From NCBI RefSeq assembly GCF_023283535.1, contig NZ_JAKILT010000013.1:46932-110931 (forward strand): 64,000 bases of DNA. The letters are read 5' to 3'. The notes under the pieces are model-generated. The model did not search any database and had not been told where the DNA came from. It was given only the letters and a program-made list of their open reading frames with translations. Position 1 is the stretch's first letter, and every line of letters begins with the position of its first letter. This document shows, one piece after another, positions 35,730 through 45,325 of this stretch. The stretch is from Shewanella sairae (GTDB lineage Bacteria; Pseudomonadota; Gammaproteobacteria; Enterobacterales; Shewanellaceae). The translations under genes were made by a program, and so were the position numbers.

Positions 35730-37475
35730 CTATATTTCGGTTGCCATTTCGAGTTGAAAAAGGCTGAGTGAGCTCGCTGCTTGCTTAGCCTGTTTTTTTG
35801 CTTGAGCGCTGTATAGCGACAATTGTTGTTCATTACAATTCATGGTGATTTTGGGAGGTAAAATCCCGACACTTAATGAAATCAGCTCATGGTAGCAAAG
35901 CACTCCCTTTCTATCTTCTGCCAACATCTGCTGTTCTTGCCAATGTTTCTTTGAATAAAATAGTGACTTACTTGCTTCAAAGTCGCTAATAACCTGTTTA
36001 GCCTGCAGTTCAATATCAGCACTAGCGCTAATAATGACAAAGTCATCGCCGCCCACGTGGGCAATAAAATTGTCGCTGCTTTGCTGGCGCAATAACAAGT
36101 GCGATACGTCCATTATGACCTCATCACCACGGCAGAATCCGTAAATATCGTTATAGGGTTTAAAGTGTGATAAGTCGAAATAGGCCAAATAAAAAGGCTT
36201 CTTTTGCAGACGCAGTCTTTGTAGTTCTTCTTGGATGGGAATATTGCCGGGTAATCCTGTTAAAGGGTTGGCATGGCGGGCGACAGCAATTTTTTGTTCA
36301 GTAATTTTTGCCAGTAAATCTTTAGTGTGACCGATACCAAGCAGCTTTCCCTGTTTAAGGATGATGAATTGCTGGACAACTAAGTCGGTAGATTCATTGG
36401 TTAGGCGTTGGCTCACTTGAGAAATAGGCATGTCGGCGTCGATTCTAATCAGCTCAGCAGTCAATACCTCTTCAACCGTTTTATGTTCGTGTAACGCACG
36501 ACCATAAGGTGTGCTAAATAGCTCGATTACCTGGCTTCTTAATACCATACCGATAACCTCATCTTGGCGCATTACCACCACGGCCTGAAGATTGGGGTGT
36601 TGGTTAAAAGTCTCACCAATCTTTTTGAGTTTACAGTCACTTTGGCAAGTTGTTGCTTTACTTGACAAGCTTTCCGCAGACTCTGCAAATCGGACTCTTT
36701 GAACAGGCACTTCGTTGTGTGTTGGCGCGAAGGGAATGTGGCGGTTAGGGCTGACTTGTGGTCGGCCAAGTAAAAATCCTTGGCAATAGGTTATACCGAG
36801 TTGTCTGAGTATTGCTAACTCGGCGTGTGTTTCAATGCCTTCGGCAATCACTTTGCAGCTTAAGTTTTGGCATAGGGCAATAATAGATCGAACAAACTCC
36901 TGCTTTACTGACGAGGTATCGATGGCTTCAATAAAGTGACGGTCAATTTTAACGTAATCTGGTGCTAACTCTGACCATAAACGTAATCCAGAGTAGCCGG
37001 CACCTAAGTCATCAATTGCGGTTAAAAAGCCCTGACTACGGTAATGATTTAAACATGACTTGAGCAGATCGATATCGTCTGCAGGATACTGCTCTGAGAG
37101 TTCAATCACCACTTGAGAAGGCTGTAAGCCAAGCTCCTGCACTATGCTTAATGTCAGACCGGTTGCATGGTTTGGCTCGAGTAATGCCTTAGGGGAGATA
37201 TTTAAAAACAGCTTGCCGGGAAGTTGAGTGTTTTTATATTGTTGAATAGAGATCCGCCGACACAAGTTCTCGAGCTCTGATAAGCGCCCTTCATAGGCTG
37301 CAGTTTTAAATAATGGAACTGGTGAGTAGAGTGGACTATGCTCAGGGCCACGGCTTAATGCTTCAAAACCATAAACTTGGTGGGTTGAGATATTACAGAT
37401 TGGTTGGAAAACCGCTTTAATTCTTTCCTTATCGATAATTTTGTCGAGTTCAAGAGCAAGATTGATAGCGGGCAT
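35730..37475 (-). CDS. EAL-CBS-GGDEF domain cyclic-di-GMP protein
   Basis: Cytosolic signalling protein (581 aa), order EAL (about residues 8-245), CBS pair (about 275-395) and GGDEF (about 405-570). The EAL part keeps the signature EALSRG, the metal-ligand ELSEQ and DDLGAGYSG, and IAEGIET, so phosphodiesterase activity is plausible. The cyclase signature reads GGDDF (near residue 473) instead of GGDEF/GGEEF, which may impair synthesis. The CBS pair suggests control by adenine nucleotides. Proteins of this plan regulate motility and biofilm. No membrane segment. Confidence 0.9.
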   Translation of the reverse strand: MPAINLALELDKIIDKERIKAVFQPICNISTHQVYGFEALSRGPEHSPLYSPVPLFKTAAYEGRLSELENLCRRISIQQYKNTQLPGKLFLNISPKALLEPNHATGLTLSIVQELGLQPSQVVIELSEQYPADDIDLLKSCLNHYRSQGFLTAIDDLGAGYSGLRLWSELAPDYVKIDRHFIEAIDTSSVKQEFVRSIIALCQNLSCKVIAEGIETHAELAILRQLGITYCQGFLLGRPQVSPNRHIPFAPTHNEVPVQRVRFAESAESLSSKATTCQSDCKLKKIGETFNQHPNLQAVVVMRQDEVIGMVLRSQVIELFSTPYGRALHEHKTVEEVLTAELIRIDADMPISQVSQRLTNESTDLVVQQFIILKQGKLLGIGHTKDLLAKITEQKIAVARHANPLTGLPGNIPIQEELQRLRLQKKPFYLAYFDLSHFKPYNDIYGFCRGDEVIMDVSHLLLRQQSSDNFIAHVGGDDFVIISASADIELQAKQVISDFEASKSLFYSKKHWQEQQMLAEDRKGVLCYHELISLSVGILPPKITMNCNEQQLSLYSAQAKKQAKQAASSLSLFQLEMATEI

Positions 37476-37584
37476 GTATTTCCAACCAAAGTATGAATGA
37501 GGTCGAAAATTCTATGACACAGGTGTGACAGTTAGATGACAGAGAACAATCCATTAACAAACTAAAGATTGTTCTCTAAATCTG

Positions 37585-37896
37585 CTATTTAGCGTTAGAT
37601 TTAAACGCCTGCATAGTTTGCAGTAGCAAAGCAAGTTTTGGTATGTAGCTTTCTAACGCTGTAGCAAGTGACTCAGGGGCTTGAATCATAGCCTCCATAT
37701 CCGCTGCGAGTTCTTGTACGTATGGTGTAAAGCGATTGCTTTTGCTCTTAAAGCCTTCTGACGCACTAAAAATAGCATCGAACTTTACATGGCCGGCTTT
37801 TTTAAGCTCGTCGAGTCTAGCGTCAGCATCAATAGCTTGGCGGTAGGCGGTTTGCAAACTGGCTTTAAGTTGCTCGATAACCTGTGTGTGTGGCAT
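37585..37896 (-). CDS. Small helical cytosolic protein, unknown function
   Basis: Protein of 103 aa, all-helical and without a signal peptide: a Leu/Ala/Gln-rich start (VIEQLKASLQTAYRQAIDADARLDEL), a central SNRFTPYVQELAADMEAM and a C-terminal LLLQTMQAFKSN. Ribosome site GAGAGG is 5 nt before ATG 37896. It is divergent from the TraB/GumN gene across 45 bp. I do not recognise the family and assign no function. Confidence 0.7.
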   Translation of the reverse strand: MPHTQVIEQLKASLQTAYRQAIDADARLDELKKAGHVKFDAIFSASEGFKSKSNRFTPYVQELAADMEAMIQAPESLATALESYIPKLALLLQTMQAFKSNAK

Positions 37897-37941
37897 AACA
37901 GCCTCTCAAATTGAAATTTTGCTGAATTATAAGGGGCAAGC

Positions 37942-38826
37942 ATGATCGCAACAAGTGTCGTTAAGTGTTTATTAGCTATCACTGGATTCAGCCTTTTGTT
38001 TATTTCTGGAGAATCTGTAGCTAAATCTGAGTTTAAACAACCATTTTATCAGATTTCATATCAAGGGCAGGTGGGTTATTTACTTGGTTCTATTCATATT
38101 GGCAAAGCAAACTTTTATCCATTGCCCTCACAAATAGAAGCCGCTTTTGAACGTTCAGGCGCTTTAGTGGTTGAAGCCGATGTTAGGGGCGAAAATATTG
38201 CTGCTTTGCTGGCAAAATATGGTGGAAAAAAAGTCGCTATGGATAGTGAAACGCAAACGGTAATGGCGGGGTACTGCAAGGATAAGCAGCAACTGTGCGC
38301 AGCACTTGAAAATTATTCGCCTTGGTTGCAGTCAATGCAGTTAAGCATAGGTCGTTATGCTCAATTAGGCTACAGCGGCGAATACGGTGTTGATGCTGTT
38401 TTAGTGAGTCAAGCAGGTAGCAAACCTATATATGAGTTAGAAAGCACTGAGTTTCAGTTTAAATTATTATCATCGTTCGATGCAGGCACGCAGTGGAGTA
38501 TGGTGACTGAAGCCATTGAGGCACCTGATGCCGATATGCTTGAGTTGATTTCAGCTTGGCGCAGCGGTAATGAAGCTGAACTTGCTGATTTGATGGAAGG
38601 CGAAATGATACGCCAGGGCGAAACTGACATGGTAGAAAAAATGCTATGGGATCGAAATAAAACTATGGCTCAACGCATCGTAGAGTTAATGCTCTCTCCT
38701 GATGCGGCGCAGCCATTATTCGTGGTAGTCGGTGCAGGTCATTTAGTGGGTAAAAAGAGTGTCCAATCCTATTTGCAGCCTTTTAATGTGACGATTAAAA
38801 ACTGTTGGCAACAAAGTTGTGAATAA
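37942..38826 (+). CDS. TraB/GumN family protein
   Basis: Predicted exported protein (294 aa) with an N-terminal hydrophobic signal (VVKCLLAITGFSLLFISGESVA). The TraB/GumN (Tiki-like) core has YLLGSIHIGK near residue 48, the YELES motif near residue 165, and VVVGAGHLVGKKSVQSYL near the end, which supply the metal-binding GxH and GAGH residues of this putative metalloprotease fold. ATG 37942. Biological substrate unknown. Confidence 0.88.
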   Translation: MIATSVVKCLLAITGFSLLFISGESVAKSEFKQPFYQISYQGQVGYLLGSIHIGKANFYPLPSQIEAAFERSGALVVEADVRGENIAALLAKYGGKKVAMDSETQTVMAGYCKDKQQLCAALENYSPWLQSMQLSIGRYAQLGYSGEYGVDAVLVSQAGSKPIYELESTEFQFKLLSSFDAGTQWSMVTEAIEAPDADMLELISAWRSGNEAELADLMEGEMIRQGETDMVEKMLWDRNKTMAQRIVELMLSPDAAQPLFVVVGAGHLVGKKSVQSYLQPFNVTIKNCWQQSCE

Positions 38827-38879
38827 GTGCCATAGAGTCACAAGCTTAGGCATCATTTTTCGGTTAGCAGGTTTTGGTG

Positions 38880-38885
38880 TATAAT
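38880..38885 (+). promoter_or_regulatory. Strong -10 element upstream of the MaoC-like gene
   Basis: A consensus TATAAT, with an upstream TGG giving a near-extended -10 (TTTTGGTGTATAAT), lies 55 nt before the TTG at 38936. The -35 is weak (TTTTCG, 38857-38862). Transcription would start about 38892, which leaves almost no leader for the TTG at 38900 and argues for a later start codon. Confidence 0.6.
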
Positions 38886-38899
38886 GCGCCGCTCGATTT

Positions 38900-39802
38900 T
38901 TGGTTTCCCGTATCATTGTGAAGGGTTTTATTGGTTTGAATAAAGAATACAGTATCGATTTAAAGGCGTTGCCATCCCTATTTACGCTTTATCGCAAAAT
39001 ATTTTTTGGGCGTAAGCCAGGCTGGGATGAACAGCCACTGCCAATGATTAATATCATGACCTCAGATGTTACTTTGTCTGTAGATAAGGTAAACCAATAT
39101 GCCAAAGTATGTGGTTTTGAGTTTGATGGCAAAACGCTACCACCAACTTACCTTTATGTGATGGCGTTTAGATTACATGCGGTTATTTTTACCCATGATG
39201 CCATTACCTTCCCGCTATTAGGCATGATCCATTTAAAAAACAGCATTACCCTGCACCGCAGTTGTCGTGTTGATGAAAAATTTGATATTCAATGTACGTT
39301 AACAACCAGTCGCATGACGGATTCTGGTCTTGAATTTGAACTTGTATCAAAAGCATTGGTTGACGGTGAGTTAGTGTGGGAGGCGTTATCTACCTACCTA
39401 TACCGCATTGAGGGTAAGGGCAAACGAGTGCGCCCGCCTAAAGGCACTGATATGGCTTGGGATGACCCAGTAAGCTGGAGTTTAGCGGAAGATCTTGGGC
39501 GTCGTTATGCCAAAGCATCGGGCGACTATAATTTGATCCATCTGCATCCAGTCATGTCAAAGCGCTTTGGTTTTGATCGTGTATTGGCACACGGTATGTG
39601 GTCAAAAGGGCGTTGTATTGCCGAGCTAATGCCAAGTATTATCGATAGGCCTTGCAAGATTGATGTAGCCTTTAAGTTACCGCTATTTATGCCAAGTAAC
39701 GTGACTTTTGCTGCTGATCAACTTGACGGTAAAACAGTATTTGAGCTTAGAGATCAAAAAGGTCGTCGACCACACTTAAGTGGTGAAATCACTTATCTTT
39801 AA
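38900..39802 (+). CDS. MaoC-like hot-dog dehydratase
   Basis: Double hot-dog fold hydratase (up to 300 aa) of the MaoC family, acting on acyl thioesters. The C-terminal half keeps the catalytic pattern YAKASGDYNLIHLHP (Asp and His) and LAHGMWSKG; the N-terminal half is a non-catalytic hot dog. There is no ATG near the start: TTG 38900, GTG 38918 and TTG 38936 are all in frame. TTG 38936, preceded by AAGGG, fits the promoter best, so the true protein may be 288 aa. Probable role in fatty-acid or polyketide-like metabolism, substrate unknown. Confidence 0.82.
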   Translation: MVSRIIVKGFIGLNKEYSIDLKALPSLFTLYRKIFFGRKPGWDEQPLPMINIMTSDVTLSVDKVNQYAKVCGFEFDGKTLPPTYLYVMAFRLHAVIFTHDAITFPLLGMIHLKNSITLHRSCRVDEKFDIQCTLTTSRMTDSGLEFELVSKALVDGELVWEALSTYLYRIEGKGKRVRPPKGTDMAWDDPVSWSLAEDLGRRYAKASGDYNLIHLHPVMSKRFGFDRVLAHGMWSKGRCIAELMPSIIDRPCKIDVAFKLPLFMPSNVTFAADQLDGKTVFELRDQKGRRPHLSGEITYL

Positions 39803-39833
39803 AAGTGATTTATGTTTGAACAGGATAACAAGG

Positions 39834-39858
39834 AAAAGGCGCAGTTAGCGCCTTTTTT
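39834..39858 (+). terminator. Intrinsic terminator after the MaoC-like gene
   Basis: AAAAGGCGC (39834-39842), loop AGTTA, GCGCCTTTT (39848-39856) and six T in all. Confidence 0.92.
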
Positions 39859-39888
39859 AGTTTTAGCAGTTAGCTTTGAAATGTTAGC

Positions 39889-40779
39889 TTAAGGTACACC
39901 ATGGCCAGTTGATGCCTGCCAAATGCTAAACCATTGCTGGCGAGTTAAACGGAGCTCAGTCGCTTTTACTGCGGAGCGAATACGTTCAATATTACCACTA
40001 CCAATGATCGGATGCGGCTTACTTGGTAAGGCAAGCACCCAAGCATAAATCACCTGGCTGATATTCTCCGCGCCGACTTCATCAGCAATACTCGCTAGTG
40101 TTGATCTTAGTCTGATCGATTTTGGATCTGTGGCATTGAAGATGTCGCCGCCGCCCAAGCAAGACCAAGCCATAGGTTTAAGTTTATGTTGCTGGCAATG
40201 ATCTAGGGTGCCATCGTGCAGTGCGCTCATATTACTCGGCGATATTTCGACTTGGTTACAAACTAACTTTTGCTCAACCCGTGATTGCAACAAGTCAAAT
40301 TGCTGCGGGGTAAAGTTAGAGACACCAAAGTGCAGCACTTTACCTTGCTGTTGTAACTGCCCAAAAGCATGGGCGACAGCGTTAGCATCCATTAACGGAT
40401 CTGGTCTGTGGATCAATAAGAGATCTAAATAGTCAGTCTTTAAACGAGTTAATGAGTTTTCTACACTGGCGATGATGTGCTCTGATGTGGTGTCATAATG
40501 ATTGAGATAAACATCAGGATTATGATCGTTGACTAAGCGAATGCCGCACTTACTAATGATCTGCATTTTATCTCGCAGTGCGGGAGCTAATGCGAGGGCT
40601 TCGCCAAATAATTGTTCGCATTGATAGCCGCCATAAATGTCGGCATGATCCATACTGTAAACACCAAGATCTAAATAGCCTTGGATTAATGCTAAACGTT
40701 GCTGTGTATTTGTGTTCCTGTCGGCGGTTCGCCAAAATCCGGCGATAAATTGTGATAGCTGCAATGCAGTCTCTTGCAT
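39889..40779 (-). CDS. Aldo/keto reductase (YdhF-like oxidoreductase)
   Basis: NADPH-dependent TIM-barrel oxidoreductase (296 aa). Catalytic tetrad elements are visible: Asp and Tyr in MDHADIYGGYQCE, Lys in IISKCGI and His in LLLIHRPDPLMD. The cofactor end carries HPIIGSGNIERI. The look is of the YdhF subgroup. ATG 40779. Divergent from fhs. Physiological substrate unknown. Confidence 0.92.
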   Translation of the reverse strand: MQETALQLSQFIAGFWRTADRNTNTQQRLALIQGYLDLGVYSMDHADIYGGYQCEQLFGEALALAPALRDKMQIISKCGIRLVNDHNPDVYLNHYDTTSEHIIASVENSLTRLKTDYLDLLLIHRPDPLMDANAVAHAFGQLQQQGKVLHFGVSNFTPQQFDLLQSRVEQKLVCNQVEISPSNMSALHDGTLDHCQQHKLKPMAWSCLGGGDIFNATDPKSIRLRSTLASIADEVGAENISQVIYAWVLALPSKPHPIIGSGNIERIRSAVKATELRLTRQQWFSIWQASTGHGVP

Positions 40780-40929
40780 GTTGTTTCCCTACTTAACGGT
40801 GCGACTTTGTTGACGTAGATTGCAAAACGCTAAAATAGCGTTCGCTGACTATTTAACCTGTGACAGAGATCATCTATATTCCCCGTTGAAAGCCTACCCT
40901 ACATAAAAAAACATCGTGGAACCATTCTA

Positions 40930-42642
40930 ATGCTGTCAGATATTGAAATTTCGCGTCAACATACTTGCCAACCTATTAGTACAATCGCCAGTAAACTTGG
41001 GATTAATCCTGATGAACTGTCATTGCATGGCGCTCACAAGGCCAAAGTTTCTTTAGCGGTTACCAATCGACTTTCCAATAATAAAAATGCCAAGCTAGTC
41101 ATTGTTACTGCAGTAACGCCTACGCCTTTTGGTGAAGGAAAAACGGTTACGACTATCGGGCTTACTCAAGCACTTAACCATAATGGTCATAAAGCTTGTG
41201 CTTGTATTCGTCAGCCAAGCATGGGACCAGTTTTCGGTACTAAAGGCGGCGCAGCGGGTGGTGGTTTTGCTCAAGTTGTGCCAATGGAAGAGCTTAATTT
41301 ACACCTCACTGGCGACATTCATGCCGTGAGCAGTGCACATAATTTAGCCGCAGCGGCGCTTGATGCGCGTTTATTTCATGAGACTCGTTTGGGCGCAGAC
41401 GCTTTTAGCCAAGAGTCAGGTTTGACTGCACTTAACATCGATGCAGACAATATCTTATGGCGTCGAGTGGTCGATCATAATGAGCGTAGCCTAAGAGAAA
41501 TTAAAGTTGGCTATGGTGGGTTTAATGGCCCAGTGCATGAGTCTGGCTTTGATATTACAGCAGCCTCAGAGCTGATGGCGATTTTGGCGTTAAGTCGAGA
41601 TCTCAAAGATCTACGATTACGCATAGGGCGTTTAGTGTTAGCGCTCAATACTCAAGGCGAGCCGATTACCGCAGAAGATCTTGGTGTTGCAGGTGCTATG
41701 ACAGTCATTATGGCTGATGCGATTGAACCGACTTTGATGCAAACGTTATCGGGCGATCCTTGTTTAATCCATGCTGGACCCTTTGCCAATATCGCTCACG
41801 GTAACTCATCGATTATTGCAGATACTATTGCTGCAAAATTGGCTGATGTCGTGGTTACTGAAGCCGGTTTTGGCTCAGATATGGGCTTTGAGAAATTTAG
41901 TAATATTAAAGTCAGAGAGTCTGGCTATGCCCCTAGTGCTGCCGTTGTCGTTGTTACGCTAAAAGCGTTAAAAGCTAACAGTGGTATTGCATCAACAAAC
42001 GACATTAATCAGCCTGACAACGAAAGACTGCAAGCTGGTTTTGCTAATCTTGAGTGGCACATTAATAACGTCAGTCAGTATGGCGTTCCGGTTGTGGTGG
42101 CGATTAACCGCTTCCCGACTGATACCGATGCCGAGCTTGAGTGGTTGATTCAACGTATTGGCCAAACTAAGGCGTTTGGCTGTGAAATCAGTGAAGCCTT
42201 TGCTAAAGGTTCTGAGGGCGCTATTAAGCTTGCTGAAATGGTTTATCGTGCAACTGAAACGCCATCGGACTTTAAGCTGCTTTATAACAGTGTATCTAGT
42301 TTAGAAGTTAAGTTAATGACGTTGGCTGAAGTTGGTTATGGCGCTGCAAGTGTTGCATTGTCAGATAAGGCAAAGAGCCAATTGGCTTGGTTAACAGAGC
42401 ATCACTACAGTGGTTTACCAATATGTGTCGCTAAAACCCCAATGTCGATTAGCCACGATCCAGATATTAAAGGGATCCCAACAGGCTTTGAGTTGCCGAT
42501 CACCGAGTTAAGATTAAACGCAGGTGCGGGCTTTGTGACGGCTTTAGTTGGACAAGTGATGACGATGCCAGGGCTAGGTATTAAGCCTGGTTATCTAAAC
42601 ATTGATATTAATGACGATGGCGACATTGTGGGTCTAGCTTAG
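40930..42642 (+). CDS. fhs: Formate--tetrahydrofolate ligase
   Basis: ATP-dependent 10-formyl-THF synthetase (570 aa, usual length near 555-580). P-loop-like [16 protein letters not shown] is at about residues 63-78, the family signature [23 protein letters not shown] directly after, and the conserved C-terminal [15 protein letters not shown] and [15 protein letters not shown]. It feeds formate into one-carbon metabolism (purines, fMet, serine). ATG 40930 after GTGGAA. Monocistronic, with a strong terminator. Confidence 0.97.
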   Translation: MLSDIEISRQHTCQPISTIASKLGINPDELSLHGAHKAKVSLAVTNRLSNNKNAKLVIVTAVTPTPFGEGKTVTTIGLTQALNHNGHKACACIRQPSMGPVFGTKGGAAGGGFAQVVPMEELNLHLTGDIHAVSSAHNLAAAALDARLFHETRLGADAFSQESGLTALNIDADNILWRRVVDHNERSLREIKVGYGGFNGPVHESGFDITAASELMAILALSRDLKDLRLRIGRLVLALNTQGEPITAEDLGVAGAMTVIMADAIEPTLMQTLSGDPCLIHAGPFANIAHGNSSIIADTIAAKLADVVVTEAGFGSDMGFEKFSNIKVRESGYAPSAAVVVVTLKALKANSGIASTNDINQPDNERLQAGFANLEWHINNVSQYGVPVVVAINRFPTDTDAELEWLIQRIGQTKAFGCEISEAFAKGSEGAIKLAEMVYRATETPSDFKLLYNSVSSLEVKLMTLAEVGYGAASVALSDKAKSQLAWLTEHHYSGLPICVAKTPMSISHDPDIKGIPTGFELPITELRLNAGAGFVTALVGQVMTMPGLGIKPGYLNIDINDDGDIVGLA

Positions 42643-42660
42643 CGGCGATTAAACGGATAC

Positions 42661-42699
42661 AAAAAAGCCCCGGCAACCTAAGTTGTCGGGGCTTTTTTT
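42661..42699 (+). terminator. Intrinsic terminator between fhs and the MscS-like gene
   Basis: AAAAAAGCCCCGGCAAC pairs with GTTGTCGGGGCTTTTTTT apart from one mismatch near the loop. A and T runs on both sides make it bidirectional for the two convergent genes. Confidence 0.93.
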
Positions 42700-42709
42700 C
42701 AGCTTAGAA

Positions 42710-44326
42710 TTACTTTTCTAGTGCTGTTTGGTAAATATGTACATCGCGCTGTGGGAACGGAATGCTAATACCTTCAGCGTCAAAACGCATTTTAACGGTA
42801 CGGGTAATATCCCAATAAACATCCCAGTAATCTTCAGGCTTAGTCCAAGGACGAACAATAAAGTCGACAGAAGACTCACCAAGCGTGTGTAGCTTAATTG
42901 TAGGCTCTGGATCTTTTAATACTAAAGGATGTGCCATTACGATATCGCGTAACACTTTTTCAGCGTGCTCGATATCATCGCCATAACCAATACCAAAAGT
43001 CAGATCCACACGACGTTGATGCTCAACAGTGATGTTGTTGATAGTATCGCCCCAAATCTTGTTGTTTGGCACAATAAGTCTTTGGTTGTCTAAGGTCTTA
43101 ATCGTGGTTGAAACTAAGCTCATGTGGCTTACACGGCCTGTAACACCGCCGGCATTGATTAAGTCACCAACGTCAAATGGACGGTAAACGAGAATCATCA
43201 TGCCCGATGCAAAGTTAGATAAGGTATCTTGCAATGCAAAACCGATGATCACACCCGCAATACCGAAACCAGCGAGTAGCGGAGCAAGCTCAAAGCCGAG
43301 CTGTGATAACGCAATAAGTAGACCCAGTGCGAACACCACTTTACCCGATAGCGAGATAAAGAAGTCTTGTAGCAGCATGCTAAATTTAAGCTTAGAGTTA
43401 CTTACTGCTTTTTGAACAACACTTTTAGCTACTCTGCCTACAAGGCTAGACAGGAATAAGATCAAGCAGAAGATAATGAGCTTGAACATGATGCCTGCGC
43501 CATTTTCCATCGCTTGGTTCTTAGCGATAGTCATCCACTCAGCTAGCAAGTTACTTGCTACGTCAAAGTTCAGTACGTCTTGGGTGATGTCACCAGACAC
43601 ACTAAATAGTGTTTGCTTGTAAAGTGCAGTGTTTTGGCCGTAAGTATCTAAGATCTCAATCGTTGAATTTAGGCTGCTTGAGCTTTGGTCCAAGCGTTCT
43701 TTTAACTCAACAACTAATGACTTTTGATCTGCGCTAACATCTGCGCCAGCAATTTGCACATCGGCAACAGCTTGACTCAAACGCTCTTGGTTGTAGTAAA
43801 CAAAGCTATTTAAGTCATCAGCACGAGAAGTTAATGCTGCGACAAAGGCTTTGCCTTCAACTTCGACATTTATGCCTGCTTTTTTTGCCCAAGATAGTAG
43901 TTCATGTTCAGAGGTGAATAACTTATCTTGTTCACGTTGGATCTGCATTAGACCAAGCATAATCTTACGATCGCTGCCTGGACCTGCTTCACCCATTAGC
44001 TCTGCTTTTTGCTTGGCAAAATAAGCTTCTACAGCATTGGTAAAGGCAAGTTGTTTAACAATGTATGGCTTTAAAAAAGCAACATCGGGGTTAGCCCCGT
44101 CCATTTGCTCTTTTAAGGTTTCTTGTAATAGGGCTGCATTGCGACCAATACGGTACTCAAGAAAGTTCTTAATTTCGCCTTTTGTGCTAGGCAGCGCTTT
44201 AACGTCATTATCAATTAATGACTGTATTTTATTCAGGTTATTCGCTAACTCAGTATTCTCTGCTGATGATGCAAAAGAGCAAAAGCACAAAATAATAAGT
44301 AAAAGTTTGGGGAGCAAATTTTGCAT
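42710..44326 (-). CDS. Mechanosensitive ion channel family protein (MscS-like)
   Basis: Inner-membrane channel of the MscS family with a large periplasmic N-terminal domain (538 aa). The signal peptide is MQNLLPKLLLIILCFCSFASS. A helical periplasmic region of about 250 residues follows, then four membrane segments (about 280-390). The pore helix region LLAGFGIAGVIIGFALQDTLSNFASGMMIL is typical, followed by the beta domain FDVGDLINAGGVTGRV. It likely releases solutes on hypo-osmotic shock. ATG 44326, monocistronic. Confidence 0.93.
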   Translation of the reverse strand: MQNLLPKLLLIILCFCSFASSAENTELANNLNKIQSLIDNDVKALPSTKGEIKNFLEYRIGRNAALLQETLKEQMDGANPDVAFLKPYIVKQLAFTNAVEAYFAKQKAELMGEAGPGSDRKIMLGLMQIQREQDKLFTSEHELLSWAKKAGINVEVEGKAFVAALTSRADDLNSFVYYNQERLSQAVADVQIAGADVSADQKSLVVELKERLDQSSSSLNSTIEILDTYGQNTALYKQTLFSVSGDITQDVLNFDVASNLLAEWMTIAKNQAMENGAGIMFKLIIFCLILFLSSLVGRVAKSVVQKAVSNSKLKFSMLLQDFFISLSGKVVFALGLLIALSQLGFELAPLLAGFGIAGVIIGFALQDTLSNFASGMMILVYRPFDVGDLINAGGVTGRVSHMSLVSTTIKTLDNQRLIVPNNKIWGDTINNITVEHQRRVDLTFGIGYGDDIEHAEKVLRDIVMAHPLVLKDPEPTIKLHTLGESSVDFIVRPWTKPEDYWDVYWDITRTVKMRFDAEGISIPFPQRDVHIYQTALEK

Positions 44327-44502
44327 TTGGTGTTTCCGTTAGTTCCCAGGATCTAGTAATAATATTACGCCTTTTGAAAACTGTCGATTTGTTATTGTGA
44401 TAGTGATAAGCAAAATAGCGAATATACAGATAAATCTGCTAAACTTTTGCGCCTAATATGACGGCAAGCTAACTGCATAAGCCTTTAAGAGAGAAAGTTC
44501 TA

Positions 44503-44841
44503 GTGATATGTGCCCATTGTTCTAAATCATTTGCGATAGATAAAATTGAAAACCAGCGCGGCAAAGGGTTAAACACCGAGATTGAATGTCCTTTTTGCCA
44601 AGCTTGGTTAGGTAAAAATGCGATGTTGTCTTGGGCTAAAATCGTCAGCTTCTATGCGGCTGTTATATTGTTTGCTTGGAGTTACTTTGATGAAGGAGCG
44701 CGAGCGATAGGTGTACCAGTAGCCATTTTTTCAATGATGTTAATGCTGGTGGTGCATCTAGTCGACAACTTGAAAGTCACTGAAGCGCCGGAAGTTGAAG
44801 AAGTGGATAACAGTGAGCACTTAAAGAAGTACCGCGACTAG
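44503..44841 (+). CDS. Small membrane protein with zinc-ribbon-like CxxC pairs
   Basis: Protein of 112 aa. The N-terminal zinc-ribbon pattern CAHC (residues 3-6) and CPFC (near 30-33) is followed by two membrane segments (about 46-64 and 70-88) and an acidic C-terminal tail (EAPEVEEVDNSEHLKKYRD). Start GTG 44503 after AGAGAGAAAG. No family name recognised; the design suggests a membrane-tethered redox or metal-responsive small protein, but that is inference. Confidence 0.75.
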   Translation: MICAHCSKSFAIDKIENQRGKGLNTEIECPFCQAWLGKNAMLSWAKIVSFYAAVILFAWSYFDEGARAIGVPVAIFSMMLMLVVHLVDNLKVTEAPEVEEVDNSEHLKKYRD

Positions 44842-44965
44842 AGGTTGGTACATGTGTGGTTGCTTGCGGAACAAAAATAGCGGCAGTTTTAGCTGCTATG
44901 TGAAATTACCTAGCAGCTAACATGAACTCTGATGGCAAATGGCCATCAGAGGCTTTTACAAAAGC

Positions 44966-45091
44966 TTAATCGATTACCTGTACTTGCGCTTCAAGTGCAG
45001 CTTCTACGTAATAAATTCCGCCTAGTATTGCGACAAAAAATAGCGTGGTCATGATGATAAGCTTTAGATTTGAGCGAAGAAATTCAAGCAT
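44966..45091 (-). CDS. 41-aa single-span membrane protein
   Basis: A short frame beginning with ATG at 45091 encodes a basic start (MLEFLRSNLKLI), one hydrophobic span (IIMTTLFFVAILGGIYYV) and an acidic tail (EAALEAQVQVID), in line with the positive-inside rule. The ribosome site AAAGGCG is 8-10 nt upstream. It lies alone in an otherwise empty 480-bp gap. Small size makes the call tentative, but its charge and hydrophobic layout are not what random sequence gives. Confidence 0.55.
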   Translation of the reverse strand: MLEFLRSNLKLIIMTTLFFVAILGGIYYVEAALEAQVQVID

Positions 45092-45205
45092 GATAATTGC
45101 GCCTTTTAATAGATAAACTCTTGCCAAATATCACTTTGGATACATTTGATGCTAGTAATATTAGTGGTTAGAGCTTAAGACAGTATTAATTGCCATTCAA
45201 GTTTC

Positions 45206-45221
45206 AGTGATCCTAGTCACA
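45206..45221. promoter_or_regulatory. Candidate CRP site upstream of the zinc cluster
   Basis: AGTGATCCTAGTCACA matches the CRP half-sites TGTGA-N6-TCACA at 9 of 10 positions. A possible -35 (TTGTAA, 45228) and -10 (TTTAAT or TAATAT, about 45250) lie just downstream, 120 nt before the first gene. Confidence 0.55.
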
Positions 45222-45325
45222 AACACTTTGTAACGCTTTGAGTAAGTGCTTTAATATGAACAGGGCTTGACTTCATTTGTCAGCTCAATACACTTGTCGA
45301 CGTTTTAACACATAAGGTTAACACT

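Noticed and set aside
40858..40880. CRP site before fhs (TGTGACAGAGATCATC)
   Set aside because: Only one half-site is good; the second matches at three of five positions.
45222..45325. Zur box before the zinc cluster
   Set aside because: No TGTTATA-N-TATAACA-like palindrome was found by eye; a profile search would settle it.
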